The position numbers and the translations under genes were made by a program. Under the pieces are notes generated by a model, which made no database searches, was not told where the DNA came from, and saw nothing but the letters and a program-made list of their open reading frames with translations. A stretch of DNA of 64,000 nt, taken from positions 8,756,040 to 8,820,039 of the forward strand of contig NC_135569.1 of assembly GCF_964340395.1 (NCBI RefSeq). Direction: 5' to 3'. This stretch comes from Glandiceps talaboti. Its lineage: Eukaryota; Hemichordata; Enteropneusta; Spengelidae. Below, one piece after another: positions 45,201-57,089 of this stretch; position 1 is the first letter of the stretch; the number at the start of each line of letters is the position of its first letter.

Positions 45201-48200
45201 CATGTTTTATACACACCCCTTTTCAGACGCTAAATCTGACTACGGACCACATTTGTATGTCTTTATGGGTGGATTTTCAAAGGGTGCTAATCTCCCTGGA
45301 TAGCATTGAAAGTCTTTTTTTTAAAAACAGAGTCTAGTATTTAAACTGTTTGTTCCAGTTGAGTCCATGCCATAATATATTGCCAGTCATTGTTACAACC
45401 TTGGAGTAATTATACTTTTGTCAAGTAATCTTGTTCATCATCAACAAACCTTTATAATTTCACAAAAGAAGACTTCGACCTTTCCCCCACACAGCCCACA
45501 TACTTTTAACTTGTTTTATAGAAAGAACTTTGGTACATCAATCGATTGAAACTCAAGAGTTCACAGATCAACTCGTCTACCTATTAAACTCAGACGACCT
45601 GCTTTCAATCTATGTTTGTTCATGTTGTTGTCAGAGGTCGGAACGTAAGTTGAATAATAAAAGCCCTGCGGTCGTACCGTGGTCATGCAGATTGTCCGAA
45701 GTGGTGTAAACGAATCGTGACCGAAGCCCTGCGGTCGTACAGCCTGACAGAACAGAGGTGTAAAACCAATCTGTATAGAGCCTGCACTGTGGGAAGCCCT
45801 GCTGCGATGACAGAGACTGTCAAAGGTGTAATTAATGAATAGATAATTCAATGAATGACATTCTGTAAGGAATTTTATTCTAGCTTATCATGCTTAAAAT
45901 GCCTTTTCTGTCGTTATTCATGAGGCTCAAGTCACGACTTGTCCGATGTTCTGTCAATAATTGTCAATACACTACGTACAAGTTATTTGTCCTATCTACC
46001 CATGTACATCACAATCTACTGCAAATGTGTAATTTTGAAACCTGCTAACACATTAAAAACGCAACGTGCATACATTTATACATTCTTGTTACACAACAAT
46101 CTACTGTAAATGTATCTATAAATTTTGAAACTAAGCTTGCTATAAACAAAACCCGACCTGCAGTCAGTCGTCAAGGTAACCGTCAAAGAATCTAGTCTAA
46201 ATTAAACATTTTTTTCCAGTTTCATTTTCCTCATAAATTTGGGGGTCGTCCGCCCCCTGATAGTCCCCCTAATCGTCGTTCTCCTGATAGTTGCGTCCCC
46301 CTCAAATTATACATTGTGCTTTCCACCAATTCCTTGATGATCTCATTGGTGGTAGTCCCCCTGAAATTACATAGGCTTTCCACTCATTCCTTAGCTAGCT
46401 TTCTATTCAATTCACGAAAAAGAAAACCACTTTACCACTATGCCATATGGGTGAAATAATTGTATGACGTCTGACGAGATTTGTGAGTGACGATGGCGGC
46501 CCTTTAAATCAATCAAATAAACCAAGTAGCAATCAATTCATATCACGTTTCCTTTCTTGTAATTTTTCATACCCTTAGCTATTATATCTGTCCTCTCCAC
46601 GTCATCCGTACAGTCATTGAATTTGATTGATTCGTACATGTTTTGACATTTACTGTTACATTTTATGAAATTGATTACCCGACTTGCCACTTGTGGCTTT
46701 AATACCATTATTATAACCGAACTTAGGAAATAACATGGAATGGTTTGGAAAAGTCCAATGTTTGTAATATATTTAGCCTACTTGTAGACTTGAAGGACTA
46801 TTGCTACTACACTATTATTCCGCTATCCAAAATATAGCCTAACGAGACTCAAAGGACTATATCGCTACTACACTATTCTGCTATCCTAACTGTCATTTTG
46901 AATTTTGGAATTTCAGCTGTCCTCTCACTTAGGGTAGCGGAATAGTGTACAATCTGTAGTTACTCCTTCAAGTCTACGTACAGTAGGCTACAAAATACAA
47001 ATATATTGCGAGCCAGGATAGTTTTTGTTTTTCCTTCGGTATTTCTTTGTTGAATCTATCTTGTCAAATTTTTCAGTTTTGTTGTTGAAGTTTCGCTATG
47101 ATCACTGTTCATATTATATTGTTCTTTATATTGCACGTTTATTACTTATTAGATTGTTGTTTTCCTGTGAAAATATCACACTCTATACTATGAGACAGTT
47201 AGTCTTTTCTCAAATGATTTTTTTTCCCGATACGGATAGAGGAAATATATTCAAGAGACAACATTTTTAAAATTTCAGCCTATATACAAGGAAAACTACA
47301 ATCCATGAATTATATGTACTATACGTGTCACTATGGTTGATAGCTTACGTCACTAGATCTGTGACTCGAGGTTTAGTGAACAAACGAGTGTATCGGAGTC
47401 ACTGATTCAGTGGAGTGGCCTCGATGCTGCTGCATACACTGAATACCGACCAATTTAAATTTGATAAAGGCAATGCACTTTACTAGACTAGTAATATTGT
47501 TAATGAGGTCGTTACGTTGCCTCCGTTCAAATCAATTATTTAGTGAATGTGACATGGTGAAAAACTTTTTAAGTACAATGTCAACCAATTTCCCTTTTCA
47601 ATATCATTACTTCATCAATAACTTTCCTGTAGTGCAGCTGCCAAAGTTTACATATACCAATTATCGAATTTTTCAACGTTGCCTTGACTACACTTCACGT
47701 TCATGTAACATCATTCACGGTTCTACTTTCCTTAGATGGCCACTACGCGTCATTTACCGTCGGCTTCTTATTAGGAAACCCATTAGGAAGGGTAAGTGTG
47801 CGTGTTTGTAAAAGTTTGTCTTCTCGTTTTCATGAGAGTACAGGAATGTTGTCATGGTGACACAAATCACGTGATGCCGTCCAGATTCGAGTAATACGGA
47901 AATGCGTACTCAACTATCGTTATGCTTAAAAGGTCGATATCAAGACTTTCAAGGAAATAAAATGAAACAGTTGAAAACATGTTTAACATGCGATATGGTT
48001 TCGTCGATTGCAGCCATCTTTTTTTTTATATATTCCCTGTCAAAAGAAGTTTATTTACGATGAACGATATTTTGTAAACGAAATAATAATACAAACACTG
48101 CAAAGAAATTATAGGGTAGATAATTTTAAAATTATTTGCGACGATTAATTTCATTTCTGAGCTGATGCTGGGTGTGAATATATAATCGAAATATATAATC

Positions 48201-50234
48201 GAAAAATCATAAAATTTCAAACCAGTTCTAAATGAGGGTAAATTTGATAGCTCAAACCGAGCACACTATCCGAACCGAGCACATGATCGTAAGCTACAAA
48301 TCCAGGTGTAATGTTTGATTGTTACGTATGTGCTACATATAATACGTAACGAAGTGCCTAGATTACATGTTTCTGTGTCGCCATTTTTACTGTACGTGTA
48401 TTTCATTTCCTGAATGGTTGGTTTCTATTCAATATCTAAGTTGACCTCTATGCGTTTAGCGAGCAAATTTTTGACACATAGTGTAAATTTACACTATCAC
48501 ACTACTCAAATATGATTTTCTTTCGAATAGTACAAAATTTAATATTTGTCAATTTTTCATAGGTTATTATTGATTATTCTCATTGTGTTATGTCATGTTG
48601 ATACACGTCACAAATCAATTGAAGTAGACTTCTACAATACAATCAAATTATTCACTATTAAGATGGCCTATAGGTCGTCCTTAATTTCCGTCATTGATAT
48701 CAGTGCTAGAACAACGAATAGCAAGGTGTACTCATGCTTTAGATATACAGTCACTTGCTGAGCTAATATTCTATGCCGGGGTGACGATATTCTATTCTAG
48801 GATGGCCATAGTACAAAATAATGATGTTATTAGGTATTTACGAATATTCAAAACAATACCTTCACAGTGTCTATTAATTTCCAATTCAAACATTGGTGAA
48901 AGTATTTTTTGAATATTCGTATTATAATACCATTCTCGCAAGCCAGAGTTATTATTTCTAAATACCTAATAACGTAAATATTTTGTATTATGACCAGCTT
49001 AGAATAGAATACAGCTTTATCATCCTGGAATGGAATACACGTATTAGCTCACACTGTGTTTAGATATGGGTAAAACAAGGATGATATTTACATTGTAAAT
49101 TGAAATTTTTCAATGCCTTTTGTTATCTGTTTAGCAGTACATACGTAGCGAACAGTGATCATAATATCGTCACGGTCGGCAGATCATGACGCCGGGGTCA
49201 TGATGACGTTGTGGTCCGATGACAGGATCTGATCTGCCACGTTCGTAAAGAGGCTAGGTATGTGAATAGCGAGTAATACGCGTCGTGTCATTCTTTTGCC
49301 CGAAGTGAATAACATGGTATACAAATTGCAGAATAAATAGAGTCAAATATAATATCGTGTCACGTCGTGATTAAGTTTGGGTTGATTTTCCACTGAATTT
49401 AATTCAAGTTTTTGTCATGGCAACGGTTTATTAGCATTGTTCAAAACATACCAGCTGTGGCCTTTACAATGATTATAAATTATGCAGTGTTTGTCTAGCC
49501 TATAGTATGGATTTTAAAAATAATACAGGTTATCTATTATCGAAAATCGATTAATCACCAGTATACGCAGTCAGTAATGATTCTTACACAACCCACGACA
49601 CATACGGACACATATCCCACAACAAATACGGACTCAGTCTGATATATACAGGGGAGGTTTGTGTATAGTGAGACGAAATAACAATAAAACATCGGACCGT
49701 ACCTTCTGTATCGTCCGTGACAGTATAAATTTGACCACTCTCAGTCTCGTAGTCGATATGATCGTTGTTTTCTGGCGACGTGGCAACGCCTTCTTCGTTT
49801 ACCTCAGTAGAATCTTCTTCACTGATATTTACAGTTTCTAAACATATTGCTGTTTTAACCAGTGTACTTTCAGTACTTGTTCGAAGTGGTTCGTCTTCCT
49901 TGCGTTTGGCACTGGTACAAGGTCCCTTTGCCAAAGAGAATTTGGGCAGGCCTATCTGTCTTCGATGCGACGCACTTGATTCCCTCGAAGCAGGGCTAGT
50001 TTGACTCGAGGCTTTGATTTGTGGTAAATTACAAGTTTGTTCGATAGAATGACGATTTTCCAAATAATGTAGAACCGAACGCTGTCCTATGTTGGCCGAT
50101 TTTGTCGCACCTTCAAGAAAGGTGGGTCTGACCAATGGTGCCCTACAGATAGTAGGTGCAAGCCCCGTAGGCACGGTTCCTTGACTACCAGCAGAGCTGA
50201 TGTTTCTATTGTGCCGGGTAACGACTGTAGCCAT
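42300..50234 (-). CDS. Unrecognised three-exon protein with basic linker and C-terminal coiled coil
   Basis: Exons on the minus strand: 49703-50234, 43407-44122 and 42300-42539. Phases agree (1, 0) and give 495 residues, with an intron of 5.6 kb after exon 1. Residues 1-177 are Ser/Thr-rich and look disordered (start MATVVTRHNRNISSAGSQGT). Exon 2 begins with an acidic stretch, then a Lys/Arg/Ser-rich stretch at about 214-246 (nuclear localisation is possible). It then has a more ordered part with SLIYGQHLPRMSKTSSFHGA, SDTLSPWKLNTGEKLHLTRV, ECGGHYPCAPPATPTIELYD and YEYVPCMSDIR. Exon 3 is a charged coiled coil (AIEQKKKQRKKEEARKSELQ) ending in the RLEIYALNKIMTAFENQNF motif also found in the small gene at 41967-42224. 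I do not recognise the family with confidence. The long upstream reading of exon 2 beyond 44122 is intron. It is divergent from NIP7. Confidence 0.75.
42990..43140. repeat. Diverged tandem repeat ~55 bp x 3 in intron 2 of the unrecognised gene
   Basis: ATTTTTGTTGAGCCAAACGA, ATTTTTGTTGCGCCCAGACG and TTATTGTTGAGCCAGACGAT occur at roughly 55-60-bp spacing. Confidence 0.6.
44871..44969. mobile_element. ~100-bp MITE, Mutator-like, copy 3, with 9-bp target duplication
   Basis: Terminal TAGACTGTAAGATATG and CTGTATCTTACAGACTA are inverted repeats. AGAAATTCA stands directly on both sides as a 9-bp target duplication. The centre differs from copies 1 and 2. It lies in the 5.6-kb intron of the unrecognised gene, next to a G homopolymer (44829-44842). 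Confidence 0.85.
45006..45128. repeat. Foldback element with ~45-bp arms
   Basis: CTTGAATCAATCTGTATGAT then TTAAAA is mirrored by TTTTAAAATCATACAGATTG then ATTCGAG. Outer TGACGTCAGCCACAG/ATGACTTCAGCC also mirror. The loop is about 40 bp of AT-rich DNA. Confidence 0.8.
45655..45800. repeat. Dispersed short repeat GAAGCCCTGCGGTCGTAC x 3
   Basis: AAGCCCTGCGGTCGTAC occurs at about 45661 and 45725, and a shorter GGAAGCCCTGC at about 45793, each roughly 65 bp apart with related intervening sequence (GTGTAAA). Confidence 0.6.
46772..46992. repeat. Foldback element bounded by TAGCCTAC...GTAGGCTA
   Basis: TAGCCTACTTGTAGACTTGA, CTACTACACTATTATTCCGC and TATCC are mirrored by GGGTAGCGGAATAGTGTAC and TTCAAGTCTACGTACAGTAG GCTA. 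The left arm carries an internal ~60-bp duplication (GGACTAT...CTACTACACTATT twice). Confidence 0.7.
48757..49062. repeat. ~305-bp foldback element
   Basis: GAGCTAATATTCTATG, ATTCTATTCTAGGATGG and GTTATTAGGTATTTACGAAT are mirrored by AAATACCTAATAAC, AGAATAGAATACAG, CATCCTGGAATGGAATACAC and ATTAGCTCAC. It lies in the 5.6-kb intron of the unrecognised gene. Confidence 0.75.
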
Positions 50235-51212
50235 CTTGTCGAATTGTCATCTGTTTGTCCTCTAAAGTTCAATAGACGAAGAAAATAATGCCCGGGCTAC
50301 GAATAAATACTGACACTATTGTCCGGTTGGACTAGTGCCAGACACCGCTATGTTGTCATCGTGTCAGACATATTAATATCGAGATCCTTTAAACGGACGG
50401 TGAAGCGTGTAGGTCACAAATTAGTACGGAAAATTGCCTAGAGTTACAAAACAACTTCTGAATAATACTGTAGGTCCTTCGATGGCATAACAGGTACGAA
50501 TTTTGAGCGAGGAGTCCGTTCACCTTGTTTTAGCGATAGTCTTTGTACTCAGTGTGTACACAGACCTTTATGACACTGCACCGTAGCGCACAGTTCGGTT
50601 GTTCTCTCGCTCTTCGAACGCTGACTATTTAAAAGTTCCAAAATCTTTGCGTGTTGAATTGTTGTCAAGTGGTCGAGCAGTCTGTCAAGTAGTTAATAGT
50701 TGGCGGTTTTCGACTCTCTCCTAATATGTTAACTTGATATACCTAATCACGTTACGCCGACACTACTGTACAGTTCTCTACCAATTAGATCAAGCTAGAG
50801 GTAAACACATGTAACCGGACATAGCATAATAGCATATAGGCGGTACAGTTGCTATGCAACCAGACGCTGGCGTTGAGTGCCATAGAACACCGTTTATGTG
50901 GATTTGTGCACAAGTTCAAGATTGCAGTCAGTTGTACTAATGTGTTTTTGTATTATTTGATTATTGTCAATTTTTCACAACAAAGAAAAGGAGTAAAATA
51001 ATGAAGCAGCACTCCAGAACAGACTATATATGTAAATTTACCCACAAAGCACAGCGCAACAGCAACGCATATCTTAACGCATGCGCATTTAGTATCGGTG
51101 ACTTAAAAACGTGTGCCGTAGAAAACGTGCTAATGTTGTTGTGTTTTAGTATTTTGGCGTAATAATAGTGGACCAGTCGATCTGTTGAAGCTAAATTTTA
51201 TACAGTAGAATC
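50235..51212. promoter_or_regulatory. Divergent promoter region, unrecognised gene / NIP7
   Basis: 978 bp separate the two start codons. The stretch is less AT-rich than its surroundings and contains scattered CpG. No core promoter element stands out. It must hold both 5' UTRs unless non-coding exons are missed. Confidence 0.55.
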
Positions 51213-54200
51213 ATGAGACCTTTAACCGAAGAAGAGACCAAGGCTTTGTTTGAAAAACTGTCTAAATAGTGAGTATTTTTGTTTCATTTGTGTAATTTGT
51301 AAAACGTAAAATGAATGGGTTCATGAACATAACGTGTTGTTCACGTTGATATATCATTATACGGCCATCATTATATGTCATTGATTTTATTACCTTTTGT
51401 TTCTCATATTAATCAGTGTTACTTGGGAACGACACCTGTTAATGTTGGTCAGTGAGTGGTTGGTGGTAGTTATGGATGGGGTGGGGGTGGGTGGCGTTGA
51501 ACACGTGACTGGATGGAGACACCTAAATTATATGTGGAGTTTATTGCACAACCATACGTATTACATGTAGTAAACATTAGACCTGCTTGTCGACAGATAT
51601 AGGACTTGATTCTGAATGTCCCTACACACTGTCCTGTGAAATCTTGAACAACAAGCTCATCATGTCAGAATCGAGTCTAACTTACTCCATCTGCAAGGAG
51701 GACTAAATAGTCTTTCACTTTTACTTTCTAAAAAGTCCTTCACATCAACCATTGCTATTGTGATACGACAAAACAATACTTTTTCTATCAATACCCATAT
51801 ATGGAGCCAGTAGGCTTTGACAGAATTAGTATTACTTTCACTATTTGTTAAAATCATCCTAATGTATATTTATAATGATATTCATATTAAATTTAATTTA
51901 CAGTATTGGTGAAAATATCAAATTATTAATTGACAGACCAGATGGCCAGTACTGCTTTAGGTATCACAGAGACAGGGTATACTATGTAAGGTAAGTAATG
52001 GTATCACCCTAGATAGGTATCACAGAGACAGGGTATACTTTGTAAGGTAAGTAATGGTATCACCCTAGATAGGTATCACAGAGACAGGGTATACTATGTA
52101 AGGTAAGTAATGGTATCACCCTAGATAGGTATCACAGAGATAGAGTATACTATGTAAGGTAAGTAATGGTATCACTATAGACAGTGTCTAGGGTATCACA
52201 TAACACAGGCCTATATTGCACTTCCTCAACTCTCTTTGGCACATCATCCATGCTGCCACAAAACATTGAATCCTTCACAAAGCAAATCACCAACCTACCA
52301 GGTCCCCATTCATACAGCTAGGTTGACTATAGAGCAAGATAATTGATAAATAATACCTATGAACTTTTTGTCACTCAGAAACAAATGACAGTGTGAAGTT
52401 TGAACTGTCAACTTGCAGATTATTCTATTAGTAGCTTAGAATCTTTACTAGGTCGATCCTGACTGTGTCCTGTCAACATACATGTAGGGTGTAGGGTCAT
52501 TTCTAAGTCATTCAGACTGTTAAATTGATTATGAAAAGAAAGTATTACTTTTTTTTCTTTTTGAAAATGTTTGCCTGTTGACCGACCAACTGATCCGTCA
52601 TTTTGAAGGTGTTACGATGAGAAACTTGGAGTTAAGTACCATTGCCCTTAAGAGATATACTTATAATGATTTTATTATTCGTTTTTTTTCCAGTGAAGCG
52701 TTGATGAAAAGAGCTGCCAATGTCAGTAGAAATCACCTGGTTAGTGTAGGTACATGTTTTGGAAAATTTACAAAAACGCAAAAATTTCGTCTTCATGTCA
52801 CAGCCCTAGATTTCCTTTCACCATATGCAAAGGTGAGTGTAATATGTTGTTAGTTTATTGAAAGCTGCACTAGCTGCAACTGGAATGTCTTTTTGAAAAT
52901 GTTTTGTTAGGTACAACACTTGTAATATCATGCACCCTGAACAGAATTGTATCATCTGTGGTAAACATATTTTTGTAGCTGTATACATGATAAATCAAAT
53001 CAAAATTGATTTTTGGGTCAGCACCCCAAAATCAGCGCCCTCAACGGCGATCACGATTTCAACTAATTTCTGTACTGCTTATGGTTAATATTGACCTCTG
53101 ATTAACATGTACAATGTGTAATTATTGGTATTTTAGCAATTTTCAATGAATAGATTGCGGTTGGCTAATTAATACGTGTCAAACTAGTACAGTTTTAACA
53201 TGGTGACAGATTGAAAACTAAGCTTTTGCTCAAGATTTAAACTTGTCACTAAAATACCAACAGATATTATATTGACCACTAATTAACAGATATAACATGA
53301 CGTCTATAAGTAACTGACCAATTTCTAGTGAATATATATGTATGCTTTGGTGAACAAATAAGTCTTCAGTTTTGTTTTGTAACAATCCAGGCTGGAGGCT
53401 TGGCAAATGTGAAGTGGCATAGAGTCCCATATTTTGATGACTGTCAGTGTTAAATTACAAAAACACTGTATATCAACCACACTTCAGGTGTGACTATAAA
53501 CCAACTTTTTGAATCCATCTGGGGCATAGAAGACATTGTAATCTGCCACATTAATCCAAATATGGAACTTTTTGCCATTTGACATTCACCAAGCCTCCAG
53601 CCTGGATTGTTTCAAAACAAAAGTGAAGACTTATTTGTTCACCAAAGCCTACAGTGTGCTGTAGCCATTCAGTTTACTACTACTAATGAACAGAACATTG
53701 CTCTGGAGATTGTTGCTATAGAAATGTGATTGATTGATAAATTGATTGATTGATTGATTGATTGATTGATAGATAGAACATCAACATAACTTGAACATAC
53801 ATAGTTGATTGAATCAAAGAAATAAAAAGGGGAAAGTGAATAAACTAACTTTAGTCTAAAATTAAATCTACTTCTACTAAAAAGAATTGCAGCAGCCAAT
53901 AATGACATTTAGGTATTATATGTCAAGTTAATCACTCAGATTCAAACCACAGGTTGACTTGTTGATAAACATTCAGTAGCTTTCTGTCTTATGCTTATCA
54001 CTTTTTGATTGATGAATGATCTATTTCTTACAGTACAAAGTGTGGGTGAAGCCTGGAGCAGAACAGTCGTATCTTTATGGAAATCACGTAGCTAAGTCTG
54101 GACTTGGTAGAATAACAGATAATACTCCACAATACCAAGGAGTGGTTGTTTACTCTATGAATGATATGCCATTAGTAAGTGAATACTCAAATATTTAATC

Positions 54201-55270
54201 AAAATTGTCATTATATCTTTACATCTGATCAAGTCAGGTCACACCCAACTGTTGGGGCACTGTGATAACTCCACTACGTTCCTCCACTCCCAATCCCAAT
54301 CTTCTGCACTTCTAATATAATCTACCATTCTCTGGTTAGTCTACTTCGTGATGTCATACTCCAGTTGGTGTGCAGTCTCCTTCATCTCCTACTGTTCGCC
54401 ATACTTCCATGCATAATTGTGTGTGTGTGTCTCAATAATCCAGGTTGGGGGGTCACATGACCCAAACATAACTTCCTTCTTTGGGTTATGTGAAGACGAG
54501 GTTCATATTCTCCAGATTTCTGCTTGACTTCTTTGATAACTGATTTATTAGTGTGGTGTTGTTTAGATGTGATGCCAAACAGTCTTCTGTAAATGTAGTT
54601 ATTTCATATTTGTTTGCAAGAATTTTACTGAATGTCTATGTAATTAATAATACCTGCCAGTGAGGGTGATATCACAATTTAGTGTCTGCTCAAGAGTTTG
54701 TACTTTTTACCTAAATGTTGATTTACAAATGTAAGGGCAGTGGCTTAAACTATGGTCTGTTGCTTTTTGGAAACACAAATTTCTTTTATTTATTTATTTA
54801 TTTATTTATCTATTTGTTTATTTAACTTTAACAAAAGTCAGGTAATCCACACAGGTGACAAAAACCTATACATGTGGACCCAAAACAAATATACATACAA
54901 AATGTACAATCGGCAAAAACTACAGTTACAAAACACAATAAATAAAATGACCTCACTGAGCCATGTTTTTGATATAAACGAAACCATCAAAGACCACAGA
55001 ATAACGGATGGCATTGCAGTATTGTAGTATTTTTTTCATATTTATTATTTTGTTATATTTATTTAGATTTATAAGTTATGTCTACAAGACATGATATTAC
55101 TACTCGGGTGAAATTTACTGACTCCATTACCATGGTGATTTGATTTACAGGGTTTCGGTGTAGCTGCCAAATCTACACAAGACTGTAGAAGAACAGATCC
55201 AATGAATATAGTTGTATTTCATCAAGCAGATATCGGTGAATATATTAGACATGAAGAAACGTTGACGTGA
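51213..55270 (+). CDS. NIP7: NIP7, 60S ribosome biogenesis protein (5 exons)
   Basis: Exons 51213-51268, 51904-51990, 52694-52832, 54034-54174 and 55151-55270 join in phase to exactly 180 residues, the same as human NIP7. The start [19 protein letters not shown] matches human [59 protein letters not shown] and [11 protein letters not shown] complete the N-terminal domain. The C-terminal PUA domain has [60 protein letters not shown] and [22 protein letters not shown]7 is a nucleolar protein needed for maturation of the 27S pre-rRNA (60S subunit) and binds RNA through the PUA domain. The end of exon 2 and its 5' splice site are tandemly repeated (51961-52184). An AATAAA sits at 55291, only about 20 bp after the stop. 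Confidence 0.98.
51577..51708. repeat. Palindromic element, family D copy 2, in NIP7 intron 1
   Basis: AGACCTGCTTGTCGACAGAT and GGACTTGATTCTGAATG are mirrored by TCAGAATCGAGTCTAACTTA and CTCCATCTGCAAGGAGGAC. The same outline, better preserved, is at 30630-30745. Confidence 0.6.
51961..52184 (+). repeat. 56-bp x 4 minisatellite spanning the NIP7 exon 2 / intron 2 boundary
   Basis: GTATCACAGAGACAGGGTAT recurs at 51961, 52017, 52073 and 52129, exactly 56 bp apart. Each unit is the last 30 bp of exon 2 (encoding YHRDRVYYV with its flanking split codons) plus the donor GTAAGT and 20 bp of intron ending in AG. Unit 1 is the real exon end. A decayed piece (AGGGTATCACATAAC) follows near 52190. Copies differ by only a few bases. 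Confidence 0.95.
52190..52450. repeat. Degraded interspersed repeat, copy 2
   Basis: Shares CAGGTCCCCATTCATACAGC, TAGGTTGACT and CAGAAACAAATG, in that order, with 2035-2295. Located in NIP7 intron 2 just after the minisatellite. Confidence 0.5.
53345..53650. repeat. ~305-bp foldback element in NIP7 intron 3
   Basis: GCTTTGGTGAACAAATAAGT, CTTCAGTTTTGTTTTG and AACAATCCAGGCTGGAGGCT are mirrored by AGCCTCCAGCCTGGATTGTT, TCAAAACAAAAGTGAAG and ACTTATTTGTTCACCAAAGC. Arms of about 95 bp match closely, so it is young. Confidence 0.85.
53733..53770. repeat. (ATTG)n microsatellite in NIP7 intron 3
   Basis: About nine ATTGATTG units. Confidence 0.9.
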
Positions 55271-55385
55271 GGAGGGCTAGATATCATGACAATAAAAAAG
55301 AATAGTAAAGCAGGTTTGTTATAATTAGTTTTATTAGGCATAACTGAACTGATGTTCAGTAGTACTTAATGCATCAAGAAATGCC

Positions 55386-55428
<43 letters not shown>

Positions 55429-55740
55429 CTCTGTCTGGCTGGCTGGCTGGCAGGCTGGCTGTGTGTGTGTGTGTGTGGGTATGTCTGTATGTATGTATGT
55501 ATGTATGTATGTATGTATGTATGTATGTATGTATGTATGTATGTATGTATGTATGTATGTATGTATGTATGTATGTATGTATGTATGTATGTATGTATGT
55601 ATGTATGTATGTATGTATGTATGTATGTGTGGGTCTGTGTGTGTCTATGTATGTATGTATGTATCTGTGTGGGTGTATGTGCACACATGTGTGTGCATGT
55701 GTATCTGTGTGTCTGTGTGTGTGGGGGTGTGTCTGTGTGG
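55386..55740. repeat. Compound microsatellite (TG)n-(CTGG)n-(TATG)n-(TG)n
   Basis: TG repeats, then GGCTGGCTGGCT, then about 35 TATG units (55488-55627), then TG-rich degenerate repeat. It starts ~90 bp after the NIP7 poly(A) signal. All long frames on both strands here are repeat artefacts. Confidence 0.97.
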
Positions 55741-56779
55741 GTGGTTGGGTTAATGGTTATGCATATTACTGGTGTCTATTTTAGTTGCTGATAGCATGTT
55801 TTCCGTGGTAATAAAGGGAGTGCATCTAACTTTTTATGAAGACTTCATCTACTACTCTTTATCATTTAGATTTTAACAGGAATTGAAATATGAAATCTCC
55901 TAAAAATACTTTCCTAGTTGGTTTGTGTTTTTCTTAACAAAATAGCCGTACAATAAATTAATCAGAAATTTCTAGAAGTGCAGGAAAACGAAAAATGATG
56001 GAACATTTTCAAAATGCAAGATTAGGTAGGACCTAGGCAGATTATACTGCCAGCATGTGGAATTGTCATTTTTAGTTGTGAGGAACTTTTCACATTCAGC
56101 CTATAGAGGGCGGTATTCATTAAAATCGGCCAATCTCAAGAAAACTTGGTCATGGAAATGTTGCAGTATGTGATGATGCCTATTTTATAAACTATACAGT
56201 TGTGCTACATTGTCATTGGCGCTATTTTTTAAAATGAGATTTACCACCTTTTATCTTCTAGGTTATATTGTGATGTGGAAGATCAAAACAAGTCTTTTCA
56301 TTGGTTCCTGTATTGCAACACAGATGTATGAAGCCAATCAGAAAGTGCCTTTCAAGTGTTGGTGATGATATCAGCGAGAACATGTAGTAAGCAAATCAAG
56401 AAGTTGTTGCCATGGCAATATTTTGATGTCATTGTCAACTTTTTGTTCATACCATTGTTGGATGTGTAAATTCCATTTTTGTCCTTTGTGATTAAAAAAC
56501 AATATAACAAGTTTTGCTGTAAAAGTTGTGTTGTGTCGTGTTATTTCATCCTGTGATTGTTGTACCATTGTGTGGTGGATACAATGTATGTTGTAGATCC
56601 CAAAATCCTTTGCACCCCAGTCCTATAGTAACTGTCATGTTGGAATATGCATCTCAATCAGGAGATAGTTTGAAGCCTGATACAAATTACCAAGCCCACA
56701 AGTCTATTTTTGTACCTACCTACCCACCCACCCACCACACCTTGCAAAGTACATTTTGGGGACTTCCCAGTGTCTACTA

Positions 56780-56930
56780 TCTTGATTACAGGGTGATTAT
56801 ACTATAGTACATGTACTGCTATCACTTACTTGGTAAACAACCACATTGAACAACAATAGCTTTAGTTTGTGTCTATCTTAAATAGTAAGCCAAAAGCTTG
56901 GTTTCTGCATTCGTAATTACTTCATTTGAT
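56780..56930. repeat. Interspersed repeat pair member (with 7120-7260)
   Basis: TTACAGGGTGATTATACTAT, CCACATTGAACAACAATAGC, TTTAGTTTGTGTCTATCTTA and AGTAAGCCAAAAGCTTG match, in order, CACAGGGTGATTAGAATCAC, CCACATTGAACAAAAATAGA, TTTAGTTTGCCCCTATGTTA and AGTAAACCAAAGGCTTG at 7130-7240. Confidence 0.65.
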
Positions 56931-57089
56931 AAATAGACCAGGTATATTTTTGGTCATAGAACAATTCAAGGTAATGATGTAGGAAATACTTATATAAGTA
57001 TTGTCACAGCATGTCTCTCAAAACAGGAATAAAGAACAACAACAAGATTAATTTGGTATAAAAGTGAATTTATGATATAAGCACTAAAG

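Noticed and set aside
47461-47811. 116-residue frame MIKAMHFTRLVILLMRSLRC...
   Set aside because: Lies in the 5.6-kb intron of the opposite-strand gene. No recognisable family, splice context or leader; treated as chance.
55334-55791. Overlapping frames of 100-140 residues on both strands after NIP7
   Set aside because: Same cause: (TATG)n and (TG)n microsatellite. No family resemblance outside the repeat.
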